From positions 62,001 to 126,000 of the forward strand of contig CP097466.1 of NCBI GenBank assembly GCA_041874725.1: DNA of 64,000 nucleotides. The letters are read 5' to 3'. Under the pieces are notes generated by a model. It had not been told where the DNA came from. It saw only the letters and a list, made by a program, of their open reading frames with translations, and searched no databases. This document shows positions 1 through 9,242 of this stretch, one piece after another. Origin of the DNA: Duganella sp. BuS-21 (GTDB lineage Bacteria > Pseudomonadota > Gammaproteobacteria > Burkholderiales > Burkholderiaceae_D). The position numbers and the translations under genes are program-made. The stretch's first letter is position 1; each line of letters opens with the position of its first letter.

Positions 1-1
1 C

Positions 2-3000
2 GCGCTGGAAACGCAGGACCTGTCCTCGTTCACCACGCGCCAGATGGTGGCCCTGAACACCGATCAGATCGCCGTGTTGAGCAGCGACCAGCTGAACGGG
101 CTGACCACGGCCGAACTGGTCGCGCTGACCACCAGCCAGCTGATCAACGGCCTCACCACCGCCCAGCTGGCGGCGCTGGACACCGCCCACATCGTGGCGC
201 TGACCAGCAACCAGATCGCCTACGGCCTGAACAGCGACGCCATCGCCGCCATGACCACCGACCAGATCGCCGCCCTGCGCACCGCGCAAACGGCTATCTT
301 GACCACGGTGCAACTGCAAGCGCTGACCACCGACCAGATCGTTGCCCTGGGCACCCATCAGGCCGCCACGCTGACCACGCAACAGGTCACCTCGCTCACG
401 ACCGACCAGATTGTCGCGCTGGAAACGCAGGACCTGTCCTCGTTCACCACGCGCCAGATGGTGGCCCTGAACACCGACCAGATCGCCGTGCTGAGCAGCG
501 ACCAGCTGAACAGCCTGACCACCACCGAACTGGCCGCGCTGACTACCAACCAGATCAGCCTCGGCCTCACCACCGACCAGTTGGTGTCGCTGGACACCGC
601 CCACATCACGGCGCTGACCACCAACCAGCTGGCCAACGGCCTGAGCCTGGCCGCCATCGCCGCCCTCACCACGGACCAGATCGCCGCCCTGCGCACCGCC
701 CAGGCCTCGATCCTGACCACCTTGCAAGTGCAGGCGCTGACCACCGACCAGATCGTTGCCCTGACCACGGCACAGGCATCCACCCTGACCACCCAGCAGA
801 TCGCCGCGCTGACCAATGACCAGGTGACGGCGCTGGAAACGGTCGACGTCAACGCCCTCAGCACGCGCCAGATCACGGCCCTGCAAGCCACGCAAGTTGG
901 CGTGCTGAGCAGCGACCAGCTGAATGCCCTGAGCACCACGCAACTGGTGGCCTTCACCACCAGCCAGTTGATCAACGGCCTCAACAGCGACCAGGTCGCC
1001 GCGCTCGACACCGCCCACCTGGTGGCGCTGAGCACGCAGCAACTGGCCTACGGCTTCAGCATCGACAACCTGAACGCGCTTACCAGCGACCAGATCCAGT
1101 CGCTGCGCACGGTGCAGATCGCCGGCCTGACCACGCTGCAGGCGAGCGGCCTGAACACCAACCAGATCGCCGCCATCAGCGCCGGCCAGATGACCGGCCT
1201 CAACACCGCGCAGATGCAAGTGCTGAGCGCCGACCAGATCGCCGCCATCAGCACCGCGCAGCTGGTTGCCATCGACACCCAGGACATCGCAGCGCTGAGC
1301 GCCGGCCAGTTCATCGGCCTGAGCACCGACCAGACCGCGGCGCTGACCACGTCGCAAGTCCGCGCGCTGAAAACCGCGCAGATCAACGCCATCGAAGCGA
1401 CCCAGATCGGCGTCTTCAACAGCGACCAGCTGCAGGCCTTGAGCACGCAGCAGGCGGCGGCGCTCAGCGTCAACGCCGTGATCGCGCTGTCGACCCAGCA
1501 ACTGGACGTGCTCACCACCGCCAGTGTGGCGGCCCTGGGCACCTTGCAGATCGCCAGCATCGACACCGCCAAGCTGGTTGGCCTCAACACCAACCAGATC
1601 CAGGCGTTGACCAGCGTGCAACTGGGCGCCATGACGGCCGACCAGTTGTTCGCCTTCAGCACCAGCCAGATCGCCAGCCTGCGCACCACGCAGATCGGCT
1701 ACCTGACCACCTTGCAACTGTCGGCGCTGTCCAACGGCCAGGTGCAGGCGCTGACTACCGCGCAGATCGCCTCGATCAAGCTGAGCCAGATCACCGCCAT
1801 CACCATCGACCAGATGAGCGTGCTGGGCAGCGACCAGTTGCAAGCACTGACCACGGCGCAAATCCAGACCTTGTCGATCACGCAGCTGACCGCGCTGACC
1901 ACGCCGCAGGCCGGCGCCTTCACCACCACGCAGATGGCGGCGCTGAAAAATTCGCAGATCGGCGCGCTGGACGCGACCCAGATCTACGGCTTCACCACGG
2001 CTCAGCTGGGCGCCTTAAGCACCAGCCAGCTGGGTGCGCTCACCAACGCCCAGATCGGCTACCTGTCGACCGACCAGATCGCCGCCCTGACCACGGCCCA
2101 GGTCGCGGGCCTGAAGACCAGCCAGTTGATCGTCTTCACCAACGACCAGTTGCTGGCGTTCACCGCCGTGCAGATGCCGGCCCTGGCCACCGCCGGCCTG
2201 AGCGCACTGAGCGTGGCGCAAGCCGACATCTTCAGTGGCGCCCAGGTGGCGGCCATGTCGATCGCGCAAAAAATGGCGCTCAACGCCAGCTCGGTCAACT
2301 ACTCGACACCGCTGATCCTCGATCTCGACGGCAACGGTGTGCAAACGCTGAGTATCGCGGCCGGCGTGCAGTTCGACATCCGGGCTGAAGGCAAGCCGGT
2401 CAACACCGGCTGGGTCGACGCCCACGACGGTTTGCTGGCCCTGGACCGCAACGGCGACGGCGTCATCAACGACGGCGGCGAACTGTTCGGCAGCGCCACC
2501 ACGCTGGCCAACGGCGCCAAGGCGGCTGACGGCTACGCTGCCCTGCAAGCGCTGGACAGCAACGGCGACGGCCAGATCACCAGCGCCGACAGCGCCTACA
2601 GCGCCCTGCGCGTATGGGTAGACGGCAACTCGGACGGCCTCAGCCAAACCGATGAGCTGAAAACCCTGGCGGAGCTGAAGATCGCCTCGATCAACACCCA
2701 CGGCAGCAACGCGCTGAGCCAGCAGAACGGCAATATTGTCGGCCTCACCTCCAGCTACACCAGCACCGACGGCAGCATGCATCAAAGTGCCGACGTGTGG
2801 TTCCTGGCGCAGAAGCAGGCAGCAACATCAACTGCCTCTCTGCAACAGCAAGTGAGCGGCCTGAGCGATGCGATCGGCGGTTACGTCGTCAACGGTGCGG
2901 CCCCTGCGGCGCCAACGCAACAGCTGGACCTGCCGCAGCCGGGTCTGCAAGCCACGCTGGCCGACGGCAACGGCCAGGCCCTGAGCGACGCCCTCAAGCA

Positions 3001-3103
3001 ATACCGCGCTGCCCAAGGCCTGCAAGGCTACGCCGCCACGCTGCACGGCAAACCGGCAGCGGCCGAGCCTGGCGCAAGCTGGTTCACCGTACCGAACCGC
3101 TAA
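2..3103 (+). CDS. Giant octapeptide-repeat secreted protein A (5' end outside window)
   Basis: The frame is open from base 2 and stops at 3101-3103, so at least 1033 residues of the C-terminal part are present; the start lies upstream. About 760 residues are tandem octads of form A-L-[ST]-[ST]-x-Q-[ILV]-x. A 414-bp higher-order repeat is visible: the same A-L-E-T codons begin at 2, 416 and 830. From about 2310 the protein changes to a globular calcium domain with DLDGNG, DRNGDGVIND, DSNGDGQIT and DGNSDG loops of EF-hand/dockerin type, then a short C-terminal tail ending FTVPNR. No RTX nonapeptides (GGxGxD) are seen. By architecture it is a likely type I secretion substrate, matching the two other giant genes at the right end, but which transporter it uses is inference. 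Family function is not recognised; a surface adhesin or S-layer-like role is a guess. Confidence 0.8.
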   Translation, partial: ALETQDLSSFTTRQMVALNTDQIAVLSSDQLNGLTTAELVALTTSQLINGLTTAQLAALDTAHIVALTSNQIAYGLNSDAIAAMTTDQIAALRTAQTAILTTVQLQALTTDQIVALGTHQAATLTTQQVTSLTTDQIVALETQDLSSFTTRQMVALNTDQIAVLSSDQLNSLTTTELAALTTNQISLGLTTDQLVSLDTAHITALTTNQLANGLSLAAIAALTTDQIAALRTAQASILTTLQVQALTTDQIVALTTAQASTLTTQQIAALTNDQVTALETVDVNALSTRQITALQATQVGVLSSDQLNALSTTQLVAFTTSQLINGLNSDQVAALDTAHLVALSTQQLAYGFSIDNLNALTSDQIQSLRTVQIAGLTTLQASGLNTNQIAAISAGQMTGLNTAQMQVLSADQIAAISTAQLVAIDTQDIAALSAGQFIGLSTDQTAALTTSQVRALKTAQINAIEATQIGVFNSDQLQALSTQQAAALSVNAVIALSTQQLDVLTTASVAALGTLQIASIDTAKLVGLNTNQIQALTSVQLGAMTADQLFAFSTSQIASLRTTQIGYLTTLQLSALSNGQVQALTTAQIASIKLSQITAITIDQMSVLGSDQLQALTTAQIQTLSITQLTALTTPQAGAFTTTQMAALKNSQIGALDATQIYGFTTAQLGALSTSQLGALTNAQIGYLSTDQIAALTTAQVAGLKTSQLIVFTNDQLLAFTAVQMPALATAGLSALSVAQADIFSGAQVAAMSIAQKMALNASSVNYSTPLILDLDGNGVQTLSIAAGVQFDIRAEGKPVNTGWVDAHDGLLALDRNGDGVINDGGELFGSATTLANGAKAADGYAALQALDSNGDGQITSADSAYSALRVWVDGNSDGLSQTDELKTLAELKIASINTHGSNALSQQNGNIVGLTSSYTSTDGSMHQSADVWFLAQKQAATSTASLQQQVSGLSDAIGGYVVNGAAPAAPTQQLDLPQPGLQATLADGNGQALSDALKQYRAAQGLQGYAATLHGKPAAAEPGASWFTVPNR

Positions 3104-3122
3104 GCACCGCCCCCGCCCCCCT

Positions 3123-3202
3123 CGTCATCCCCGCGAAAGCGGGGATCCATAGAACCCCGCCCAGGATGCTCAGCATGGATTCCCGCTTTCGCGGGAATGA
3201 CG
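3123..3202. repeat. 80-bp imperfect inverted repeat (REP-like), copy 1
   Basis: The element begins cgtcatccccgcgaaagcg and ends with the near-complement gctttcgcgggaatgacg. Each end is itself a small hairpin. Related copies lie at 36640-36716, 41169-41249 and 43137-43216. It sits just after the stop of giant gene A and could act as its transcription terminator or mRNA-stabilising hairpin. No transposase is nearby. Confidence 0.85.
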
Positions 3203-3313
3203 GGGGGTGGGCGTGGGCGGGAGCGGGAGCGGGGTAGTGCCTAACGCTTGAGCAGCCGGCGTTTTACACTCTTGCTCCTGAGCCAAAAGTTGCCCCTTAC
3301 CTAGCGACAAAAA

Positions 3314-3322
3314 GGTATGATA
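3314..3322 (+). promoter_or_regulatory. GGTATGATA promoter-like box upstream of the first GT41 gene
   Basis: GGTATGATA lies 45 bp before the chosen ATG (3359). TATGAT resembles a sigma70 -10 hexamer; no convincing -35 is seen. The same nine bases occur 38 bp before the second GT41 gene (23158-23166) and 51 bp before a GT2 gene (41294-41302). The in-frame ATG at 3317 falls inside this box, which argues against it being the translation start. Confidence 0.5.
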
Positions 3323-3358
3323 GGGCTTACCTTTTGTGCCTCAATCTCAAGCTCAGCT

Positions 3359-6300
3359 ATGACCGTACAAGCACCTGCCGCACCCGCTCCCGTCGATAAC
3401 AGCCCGCTGGGCACCGTCATGGGCATGGCTGCCCAGGGCGTCCTTTCCATCGGCGACCTGTTCGGCGCTGCGGCGGTGTTGCAGGAAAGCGGACAGCTGC
3501 CCGCCGCCATCGCGCTGTACCGCGCCTGGATCGACCACACGCCGTCGCCGCTGGCCTATGCCGCCTGCTTCAACCTGGCCGTGGTGCTGTCCAACGCCGG
3601 CGACGACCCCGGCGCGGAGCTGGTGCTGCGCCGCGCCATCGCGCAGAATCCGCACTTCGTCGAAGCGCGCCTGAACCTGGGCACCCTGCTCGAACGCACC
3701 GGCCGCCCGCAGGACGCGCTCAATATGTGGCAGTCGATCCTCAGCGATCCGATCGAACCGGACATCAAGACCAACACCACGCTCTACATCCAGACCCTGA
3801 ACAACCTGGGCCGCCTGCTGGAAATCCAGAAGCGCTACCCGGAAGCGGAAGCCATGCTGGCCGTCAGCCTCGGCGCCGATCCGCAGCAGGCCAATGTGAT
3901 GACCCACTGGGTCCACCTGCGCCAGAAGCAATGCGAGTGGCCGGTGTACGCCGGCCTTGAACACATCTCGGTCGCCACCATGATGGAAGGCACCTCGGCG
4001 CTGGCCATGCTCAGCGCCTCGGCCGATCCGGCGATGCAGCTGGCCGCCGCCAAGCGCTTCGTCAACGAGAAGATCAACGCCGCCGTCGCCCCGCTCACCG
4101 GCGCCCACGGCTACAACCACACGCGCCTGCGCATCGGCTACCTGTCGTCGGACTTCTGCTCGCACGCGGTGTCGATCCTGACGGCCGAATTGTATGAACT
4201 GCACGACCGTAACAAGTTCGAGGTGTACGCCTTCAGCTGGAGCCGCGAAGACGGTTCGCCGATCCGCGCGCGCGTGGTCAAGGCCATGGACCACTACATC
4301 CGCATCGACAAGTTGAGCGACGAGCAGGCCGCGCGCACCATCCGCGCCCACGAAATCGATATCCTGGTTGACCTGCACGGCCTCACGCTCGGCGCGCGCC
4401 CGCAGATCCTGGCCTACCGCCCGGCGCCGGTGCAGCTGACGTACCTCGGCTTCCCCGGCAGCACCGGCCTGCCCGGCATCGATTACGTGATCGCCGACGA
4501 ATTCCTGATCACGCCGGAGATGACCGAGCACTTCTCCGAGCAGCCGCTGTACCTGCCCGACTGCTTCCAGATCAACGACCGCCAGCGCGCCATCGCCGCC
4601 AAGCCGACGCGCGCCTCGGTCAACCTGCCGGAAGACGCCTTCGTCTTCTGCTCGTTCAACAACAACTTCAAGTTCACGCCCGACCTGTTCGAGGTATGGA
4701 TGAACATCCTGCGCCGCGTGCCGAATTCGGTCTTGTGGCTGGTGGCCGATTATCCAGAAGTGCGCGAGAACCTGTTCCGCTACGCCGAGCAGGCCGGCAT
4801 CGACCGCAACCGCATCATCTTCAACACCCGCGCGGTGCCGGCCGAATACCTGGCGCGCTACCAGCTGGCCGACCTGTTCCTCGACACCTTCCCGTTCAAC
4901 GCCGGCACCACCGCCAGCGACGCCCTGTGGGCCGGGCTGCCGCTGCTGACCTGCGCCGGCCAGACCTTCTCCTCGCGTATGGCGGGCAGCCTGCTGCGCG
5001 CGGTCGACCTGCCGCAGCTGATCACCCACAATTTCGCCGACTACGAAGAGAAGGCGGTGGAACTGGCCAACAACCCGCAGCGCATCGCCGCCATGAAGCG
5101 CCAACTGCAAGCCAATCGCCTGACCTGCGCGCTGTTCGACAGCCCGCGCTTCGTGCGCAATATGGAAGCCGCGCTGCTGAAGGTGGCCAAGCCGGCCGCG
5201 CCGCGCCTGGCGGCGCCGGCGCACGCTGTGCATCCGTCGGAAGAGACTCCGGCCGCACCGGTGCGCATCGACCAGATCCCGATCGTCGCCGTGTCCTACA
5301 ACGCGCCGGACCTGATCGAAGCGCTGCTGCACACCCTGCGCCAGTTCTACAGCAACCGCGTGTACATCATCGACGGTTCGAATCCGGATGTGGCGGAGCA
5401 GATCCGCGCCATCACCGACGGCTACGAGAATGTCGAGTTCATCCCCTTCGGCTACAACATCCACCACGGTCCCGGCATGGCCTGGGCCATGGGCCATCTG
5501 GGCCTGTCGGGCGAAGTGCTGTTCCTCGACTCCGACGTCGAGATCACCAAGGCCGGCTTCCTCGAATCGCTGCACGAACACCTCAAGCCGGAGATGTACG
5601 GCGTCGGCAACGTCCAGTGGGTCAACGAGTCGGGCCATCCGCGCGAACCGGGTCCCGAGTCCATCCCCTACCTGCACCCGGCCTGCATGCTGGTCAACAT
5701 CGAAGTGATGCGCCAGTGGCCGCTGCCGATCAAGCACGGCGCACCGCTGCTGCCGGCCATGATTGCGCTGCACCAGGGCGGCGCCAGCCACTTGCTGCAC
5801 ACCGTGGACTGGGTGCGCGACGACTTCGGCGCCGCGCCACCGCGCCACTACATCAAGCATGACTGGCAGGGCACAGTGATCCGCACCGGCGGCTACCACT
5901 ACGACCTGCCGAGCACCGGCAGCGAATTCAATGCCGACCTGCTTGGCCTGGTGCCGCTCAACGCGCGCAAGGTGGTGGAGCTGGGCTGCCGCGACGGTTC
6001 CTTCGCCAAGGCCTACCGCGCCCGCAATCCGCTGGCGCACTACACCGGCATCGAGTCCGATCCGGCGCCGGCGCAGGCCGCGCGTCCGCATTGCGACTTC
6101 GTGTTCAACGCCCATATCGAACAAGCCGGCGCCGACCTGTGGGACCACGTGCGCGGCGCCGATTGCTGGGTGCTGGACGAGGCACTGGAGAAGCTCGACG
6201 ATCCATGGAGCCTGCTGCAGAAGATCCGTACCAACATCGCGCCGGGCGGCAAGATCGTGGTCGCCATGCGCAACTTCCAGCACTGGAGCATGCAGGCGCG

Positions 6301-6565
6301 CGTCAACGCCGGCGACCTGCGCTACGGCCCTGGCGGCATCGAGAAGTCCCGCAAGCGCATCTTCACGCGCGGCGTGATGCTGGAGATGCTGCAGCAGAGC
6401 GGCTTCCAGATCAGCGGCGGCAGCGCGCGCGTGGTCGACGAGCCGGCACGCGAAAAATACCTGCCCGCCATCCGCATGATGGCCGGCGCCAGCGGCGTCG
6501 ATCCCGTGGTGGCTGTCGAAGATGCGCTGCCTTGGCAGTACATCATGATCGCGGTCGCCGCCTGA
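3359..6565 (+). CDS. TPR / GT41 (OGT-like) / GT2 / methyltransferase fusion protein 1
   Basis: 1068 aa, cytoplasmic, no signal peptide. TPR-like helices cover about residues 25-170. A GT41 (O-GlcNAc transferase/SPINDLY-type) catalytic region spans about 255-620, with RIGYLSSDFCSH (His269, matching the conserved His of OGT), FCSFNNNFKF (Lys438, matching the UDP-contacting Lys) and GTTASDALWAGLP. A GT2-like segment follows from about 636, with a LDSDVE metal motif near 724. From about 868 there is a class I SAM methyltransferase-like domain (VVELGCRDGSF). GT41 enzymes transfer sugar to Ser/Thr or Asn of proteins. With three paralogues beside giant Ser/Thr-repeat proteins, protein O-glycosylation is the best guess; the nucleotide-sugar donor is unknown. 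ATG 3359 was chosen over 3317 because its N-terminus matches paralogue 2 and 3317 lies in a promoter-like box. Confidence 0.85.
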   Translation: MTVQAPAAPAPVDNSPLGTVMGMAAQGVLSIGDLFGAAAVLQESGQLPAAIALYRAWIDHTPSPLAYAACFNLAVVLSNAGDDPGAELVLRRAIAQNPHFVEARLNLGTLLERTGRPQDALNMWQSILSDPIEPDIKTNTTLYIQTLNNLGRLLEIQKRYPEAEAMLAVSLGADPQQANVMTHWVHLRQKQCEWPVYAGLEHISVATMMEGTSALAMLSASADPAMQLAAAKRFVNEKINAAVAPLTGAHGYNHTRLRIGYLSSDFCSHAVSILTAELYELHDRNKFEVYAFSWSREDGSPIRARVVKAMDHYIRIDKLSDEQAARTIRAHEIDILVDLHGLTLGARPQILAYRPAPVQLTYLGFPGSTGLPGIDYVIADEFLITPEMTEHFSEQPLYLPDCFQINDRQRAIAAKPTRASVNLPEDAFVFCSFNNNFKFTPDLFEVWMNILRRVPNSVLWLVADYPEVRENLFRYAEQAGIDRNRIIFNTRAVPAEYLARYQLADLFLDTFPFNAGTTASDALWAGLPLLTCAGQTFSSRMAGSLLRAVDLPQLITHNFADYEEKAVELANNPQRIAAMKRQLQANRLTCALFDSPRFVRNMEAALLKVAKPAAPRLAAPAHAVHPSEETPAAPVRIDQIPIVAVSYNAPDLIEALLHTLRQFYSNRVYIIDGSNPDVAEQIRAITDGYENVEFIPFGYNIHHGPGMAWAMGHLGLSGEVLFLDSDVEITKAGFLESLHEHLKPEMYGVGNVQWVNESGHPREPGPESIPYLHPACMLVNIEVMRQWPLPIKHGAPLLPAMIALHQGGASHLLHTVDWVRDDFGAAPPRHYIKHDWQGTVIRTGGYHYDLPSTGSEFNADLLGLVPLNARKVVELGCRDGSFAKAYRARNPLAHYTGIESDPAPAQAARPHCDFVFNAHIEQAGADLWDHVRGADCWVLDEALEKLDDPWSLLQKIRTNIAPGGKIVVAMRNFQHWSMQARVNAGDLRYGPGGIEKSRKRIFTRGVMLEMLQQSGFQISGGSARVVDEPAREKYLPAIRMMAGASGVDPVVAVEDALPWQYIMIAVAA

Positions 6566-6596
6566 CACCAGTTATCGACATCTACGGACCTTTTAC

Positions 6597-7502
6597 ATGA
6601 GCCTTCCCAAAGTCAGCATCATCATCCCGTCCTACAAGCCGCAGCACTTCGAGATGTGCCTGCGCTCGGCGGTCGGGCAGTCCTATCTGAACACCGAGAT
6701 CCTGGTCAGCGACAATTGCCCGACCGAGGAGATCCGCGATATCTGCGCCCGCTACGCCCACAACGGCGTGATCTACCAGCGCTCCAGCGTCTACCGCGAG
6801 CAGAACGTCAACGCCGCGCTGGCCGGCGCCAAGGGCGATTATGTGAAGCCGCTGTTCGACGACGACCTGCTGCACCCGTTCTGCATCGAGCGCATGGTGG
6901 CGGCGATGCAGCCGCGTCCCGAAGTGGAGCTGGTGTTCTCGGCCTCGCAGGTGATCAACTCCGACAACGAGCGCATCGAAACGCGCCGCCCGTATGAAGC
7001 CAGCGGCACGCTGTCGGGACTGGACGTGCATCGCCGCGTCACGCTGGGCATGGAAAACTTCATCGGCGAATTCACCACCGTGATGTTCCGCCGCTCGACC
7101 ATGTGGAACGTCGGCCTGCACCAGCTGTACAAGATGGGCAACCACGACTTCCTCACCGGCCTGGCCGACCTGATCGCCTACCTGAACCTGACCAAAAACG
7201 GCGCCATGTTCTACATCGACGAAGAGCTGACCTACTTCCGCAAGGACCCGCGCCTGCAGTCGAATTCCAACCCGGCCTCGAACCCGTTCTTCGGCAATTG
7301 CTTCTCGGACTACATCGACCTGCTGCGCGTGTCGCTGGACGCCAATGTGGTGAGCGGCGACGAGTACCGTTCCATGCACCCGCAGGTGGACGCCGTGTAC
7401 CTGCGCCTGAACAACCTGTTCCCGCAAGTAGGCCAGGCGCGCGACCGCTACCTGGAGCGCTACGCCAAACTGGACCAGCAAGGAGACGGCCATGCCGCTT
7501 GA
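6597..7502 (+). CDS. Family 2 glycosyltransferase
   Basis: 301 aa. The GT-A fold start VSIIIPSYKP is at residues 6-15 and the acidic metal motif DDDLLHPF at 88-95. No membrane segment is seen, so it should be a soluble or peripheral transferase extending a glycan from a nucleotide sugar. It starts 31 bp after the GT41 fusion and overlaps the following FdtA-like gene by 11 bp, so all three are probably co-transcribed and translationally coupled. Substrate and linkage cannot be read from sequence. It is similar in layout to the GT2 protein at 41345-42265. Confidence 0.85.
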   Translation: MSLPKVSIIIPSYKPQHFEMCLRSAVGQSYLNTEILVSDNCPTEEIRDICARYAHNGVIYQRSSVYREQNVNAALAGAKGDYVKPLFDDDLLHPFCIERMVAAMQPRPEVELVFSASQVINSDNERIETRRPYEASGTLSGLDVHRRVTLGMENFIGEFTTVMFRRSTMWNVGLHQLYKMGNHDFLTGLADLIAYLNLTKNGAMFYIDEELTYFRKDPRLQSNSNPASNPFFGNCFSDYIDLLRVSLDANVVSGDEYRSMHPQVDAVYLRLNNLFPQVGQARDRYLERYAKLDQQGDGHAA

Positions 7503-7911
7503 CGACTGCCGATTGATCGACCTGCCGAAGTTCCACGACCCGCGCGGCAACCTGTCCGTGATCGAAGGCGGCCAGCACATCCCCTTCGACATCAAGCGCG
7601 TGTACTACCTCTACGACGTGCCGGGCGGCTCGTCGCGCGCCGGCCACGGCCACCTGGAGCTGCAGCAGTTCTTCATCGCCATGTCGGGCAGCTTCGACAT
7701 CATTGTGGATGACGGCTACAACCGCAAGAAAATCCACATGAACCGCTCCTACTACGGCCTGTACGTGCCGAACATGATGTGGCGCGAGGTAGAGAACTTC
7801 TCCTCCGGCGGCGTGTGCCTGGTGCTGGCCTCGACCCATTACGACCCCAAAGACTACTTCTTCGACTACGACGAATTCGCGGTCGCGGCACGCAGTCATC
7901 ACCCTGAATAA
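7492..7911 (+). CDS. fdtA: dTDP-6-deoxy-hexos-4-ulose 3,4-ketoisomerase (FdtA/QdtA type)
   Basis: 139 aa, a single cupin domain of the WxcM/FdtA family. It has DPRGNLSVIE near the N-terminus and a G-H-G-H pair (His52, His54) matching the catalytic histidines of characterised FdtA. The enzyme moves the keto group of dTDP-4-keto-6-deoxyglucose from C4 to C3, ready for amination by the FdtB-like enzyme two genes on. FdtA (galacto product, Fuc3N) and QdtA (gluco product, Qui3N) cannot be told apart here. The ATG has a strong AAGGAG site inside the end of the preceding gene. The dTDP-glucose synthase and 4,6-dehydratase (rmlA, rmlB) are not in this window and must be supplied elsewhere. Confidence 0.85.
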   Translation: MPLDDCRLIDLPKFHDPRGNLSVIEGGQHIPFDIKRVYYLYDVPGGSSRAGHGHLELQQFFIAMSGSFDIIVDDGYNRKKIHMNRSYYGLYVPNMMWREVENFSSGGVCLVLASTHYDPKDYFFDYDEFAVAARSHHPE

Positions 7912-7918
7912 ACGCATC

Positions 7919-9226
7919 ATGATGAATCCTCAACTGAGCAGCTTTTACGAACGCTTTGGCGCCGGCGACGGCCTGTTCTACCCCGGCCACGCCTCGGCGC
8001 TGGTGGTGCTGGGCGGACGGAAGATTTTGTTCGACCCGATCGTGCTGTCGCAGCCGTATGACAACGCCTGGGTGTTCTACCCGCAGCAGATCGTCGATCC
8101 GCGCTGGTACGAGGTCGATGCGGTGGTGGTGTCGCACATCCACCAGGACCACTACGACCTGCCGTTCCTGCGCAAGCTCGGGCCGCAGGTAAAGCTGTTC
8201 ATCGTCGGCGACCGTCCCGGCTTCGAGAGCGACATCAAGGAAAAGGTCGGCCGCGAAGTGACCGTGCTGCCGCCGGAAACCGTCAACCAGATCTTCCCCG
8301 GCGTGAAGCTGTACGCGATCAACCACGAGAGCAATGGTATCGACTCCTCGGCCATCGTCTACAACGACAACTTCTGCGTCTATCACGGCAACGACAACTA
8401 CCTGCAGCCTGACTCGATGCGCAAGTTCACCCAGGTCAATCCGCACATCAACGTCGCCTGCATCCCATATGCCTACATCCACTGGTATCCATTCCTGATG
8501 GAATACGACGACGGCCAGGAGGGCAAGCTGCACAAGGAGCGCGAACGCGCGCGCCTGGTCAACCATTACATGGACGACTTCCTCAACAACGTCGACATCC
8601 TGACGCCGGACGTCGCCATTCCGTTCGGCGCTAACCTGTTGATCGACGACGGCAATATGCGCTCGGACATCAATATGGCGGTGCAAACGCCGGTGGAGCT
8701 GACCGATTACGCCCGCCAGGCACGTCCTGAAACGGCCAGGCGCGTGCAGCCGATGCTGGCCGGCGACTACTACGGCCTGGGCCCGAACGGCCCCGAGCTG
8801 ACCATCGCCAACACCTACGAAGCGGAAGGCTACCGCGACGACGCCCAGGCCTTCCTGGCTTCGCGCCCGCAGAAGACGCCGAGCGTCGACGGTCCCGCCG
8901 TCGACCTGGCGCAGTTCCTGCAAACGCTGAACGCGCGCCTGGAAGGCTGCGGCGCGCCGATCGACAACATCGTGCGCATGGACCTGAACTACCGTGGCGG
9001 CAAGGTGCTGATCGAGGTCGACTGCCTGACCTATACGGCGCGCGCGGTGGACAGCTTCACTGAAGGCCGTCCGTTCCACCACTTCAAGCTCGATAGCGTG
9101 GCCTCGTCCGACTGGCTGAACGGCGACAGCTTCCTCGACATCCTCGGCACCCGCCGCTTCACGCTCAAGCGCGTGCCGGACCTGTACCTGCCGGACCTGC
9201 TGCGTCTACTGAACACGGTGTTTTAA
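7919..9226 (+). CDS. MBL-fold metallo-hydrolase with unusual C-terminal extension
   Basis: 435 aa. The metallo-beta-lactamase zinc motif S-H-I-H-Q-D-H is at residues 72-78, followed by a typical beta-rich core to about 240. The remaining ~190 residues are not recognised. The layout resembles the UlaG / CMP-Neu5Ac-hydroxylase-like branch of the MBL superfamily, but no Rieske cysteines are seen. It lies between the ketoisomerase and aminotransferase genes with 7- and 16-bp gaps, so a role in the same sugar or glycan pathway is likely, for instance hydrolysis or oxidation of a sugar or acyl intermediate. That role is inference. ATG 7919 or 7922 are both possible starts. Confidence 0.7.
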   Translation: MMNPQLSSFYERFGAGDGLFYPGHASALVVLGGRKILFDPIVLSQPYDNAWVFYPQQIVDPRWYEVDAVVVSHIHQDHYDLPFLRKLGPQVKLFIVGDRPGFESDIKEKVGREVTVLPPETVNQIFPGVKLYAINHESNGIDSSAIVYNDNFCVYHGNDNYLQPDSMRKFTQVNPHINVACIPYAYIHWYPFLMEYDDGQEGKLHKERERARLVNHYMDDFLNNVDILTPDVAIPFGANLLIDDGNMRSDINMAVQTPVELTDYARQARPETARRVQPMLAGDYYGLGPNGPELTIANTYEAEGYRDDAQAFLASRPQKTPSVDGPAVDLAQFLQTLNARLEGCGAPIDNIVRMDLNYRGGKVLIEVDCLTYTARAVDSFTEGRPFHHFKLDSVASSDWLNGDSFLDILGTRRFTLKRVPDLYLPDLLRLLNTVF

Positions 9227-9242
9227 ACAGATTGGAATCAAT

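Noticed and set aside
3317..3358. Upstream ATG at 3317 as the start of the first GT41 gene
   Set aside because: It lies within a promoter-like box and adds residues absent from paralogue 2.
3353..6568. A 1071-codon open frame antisense to the first GT41 fusion
   Set aside because: Composition is Arg/Val/Ala/Asp-rich with no recognisable motif. It is a by-product of GC-rich codons on the other strand, where strong GT41 motifs exist.
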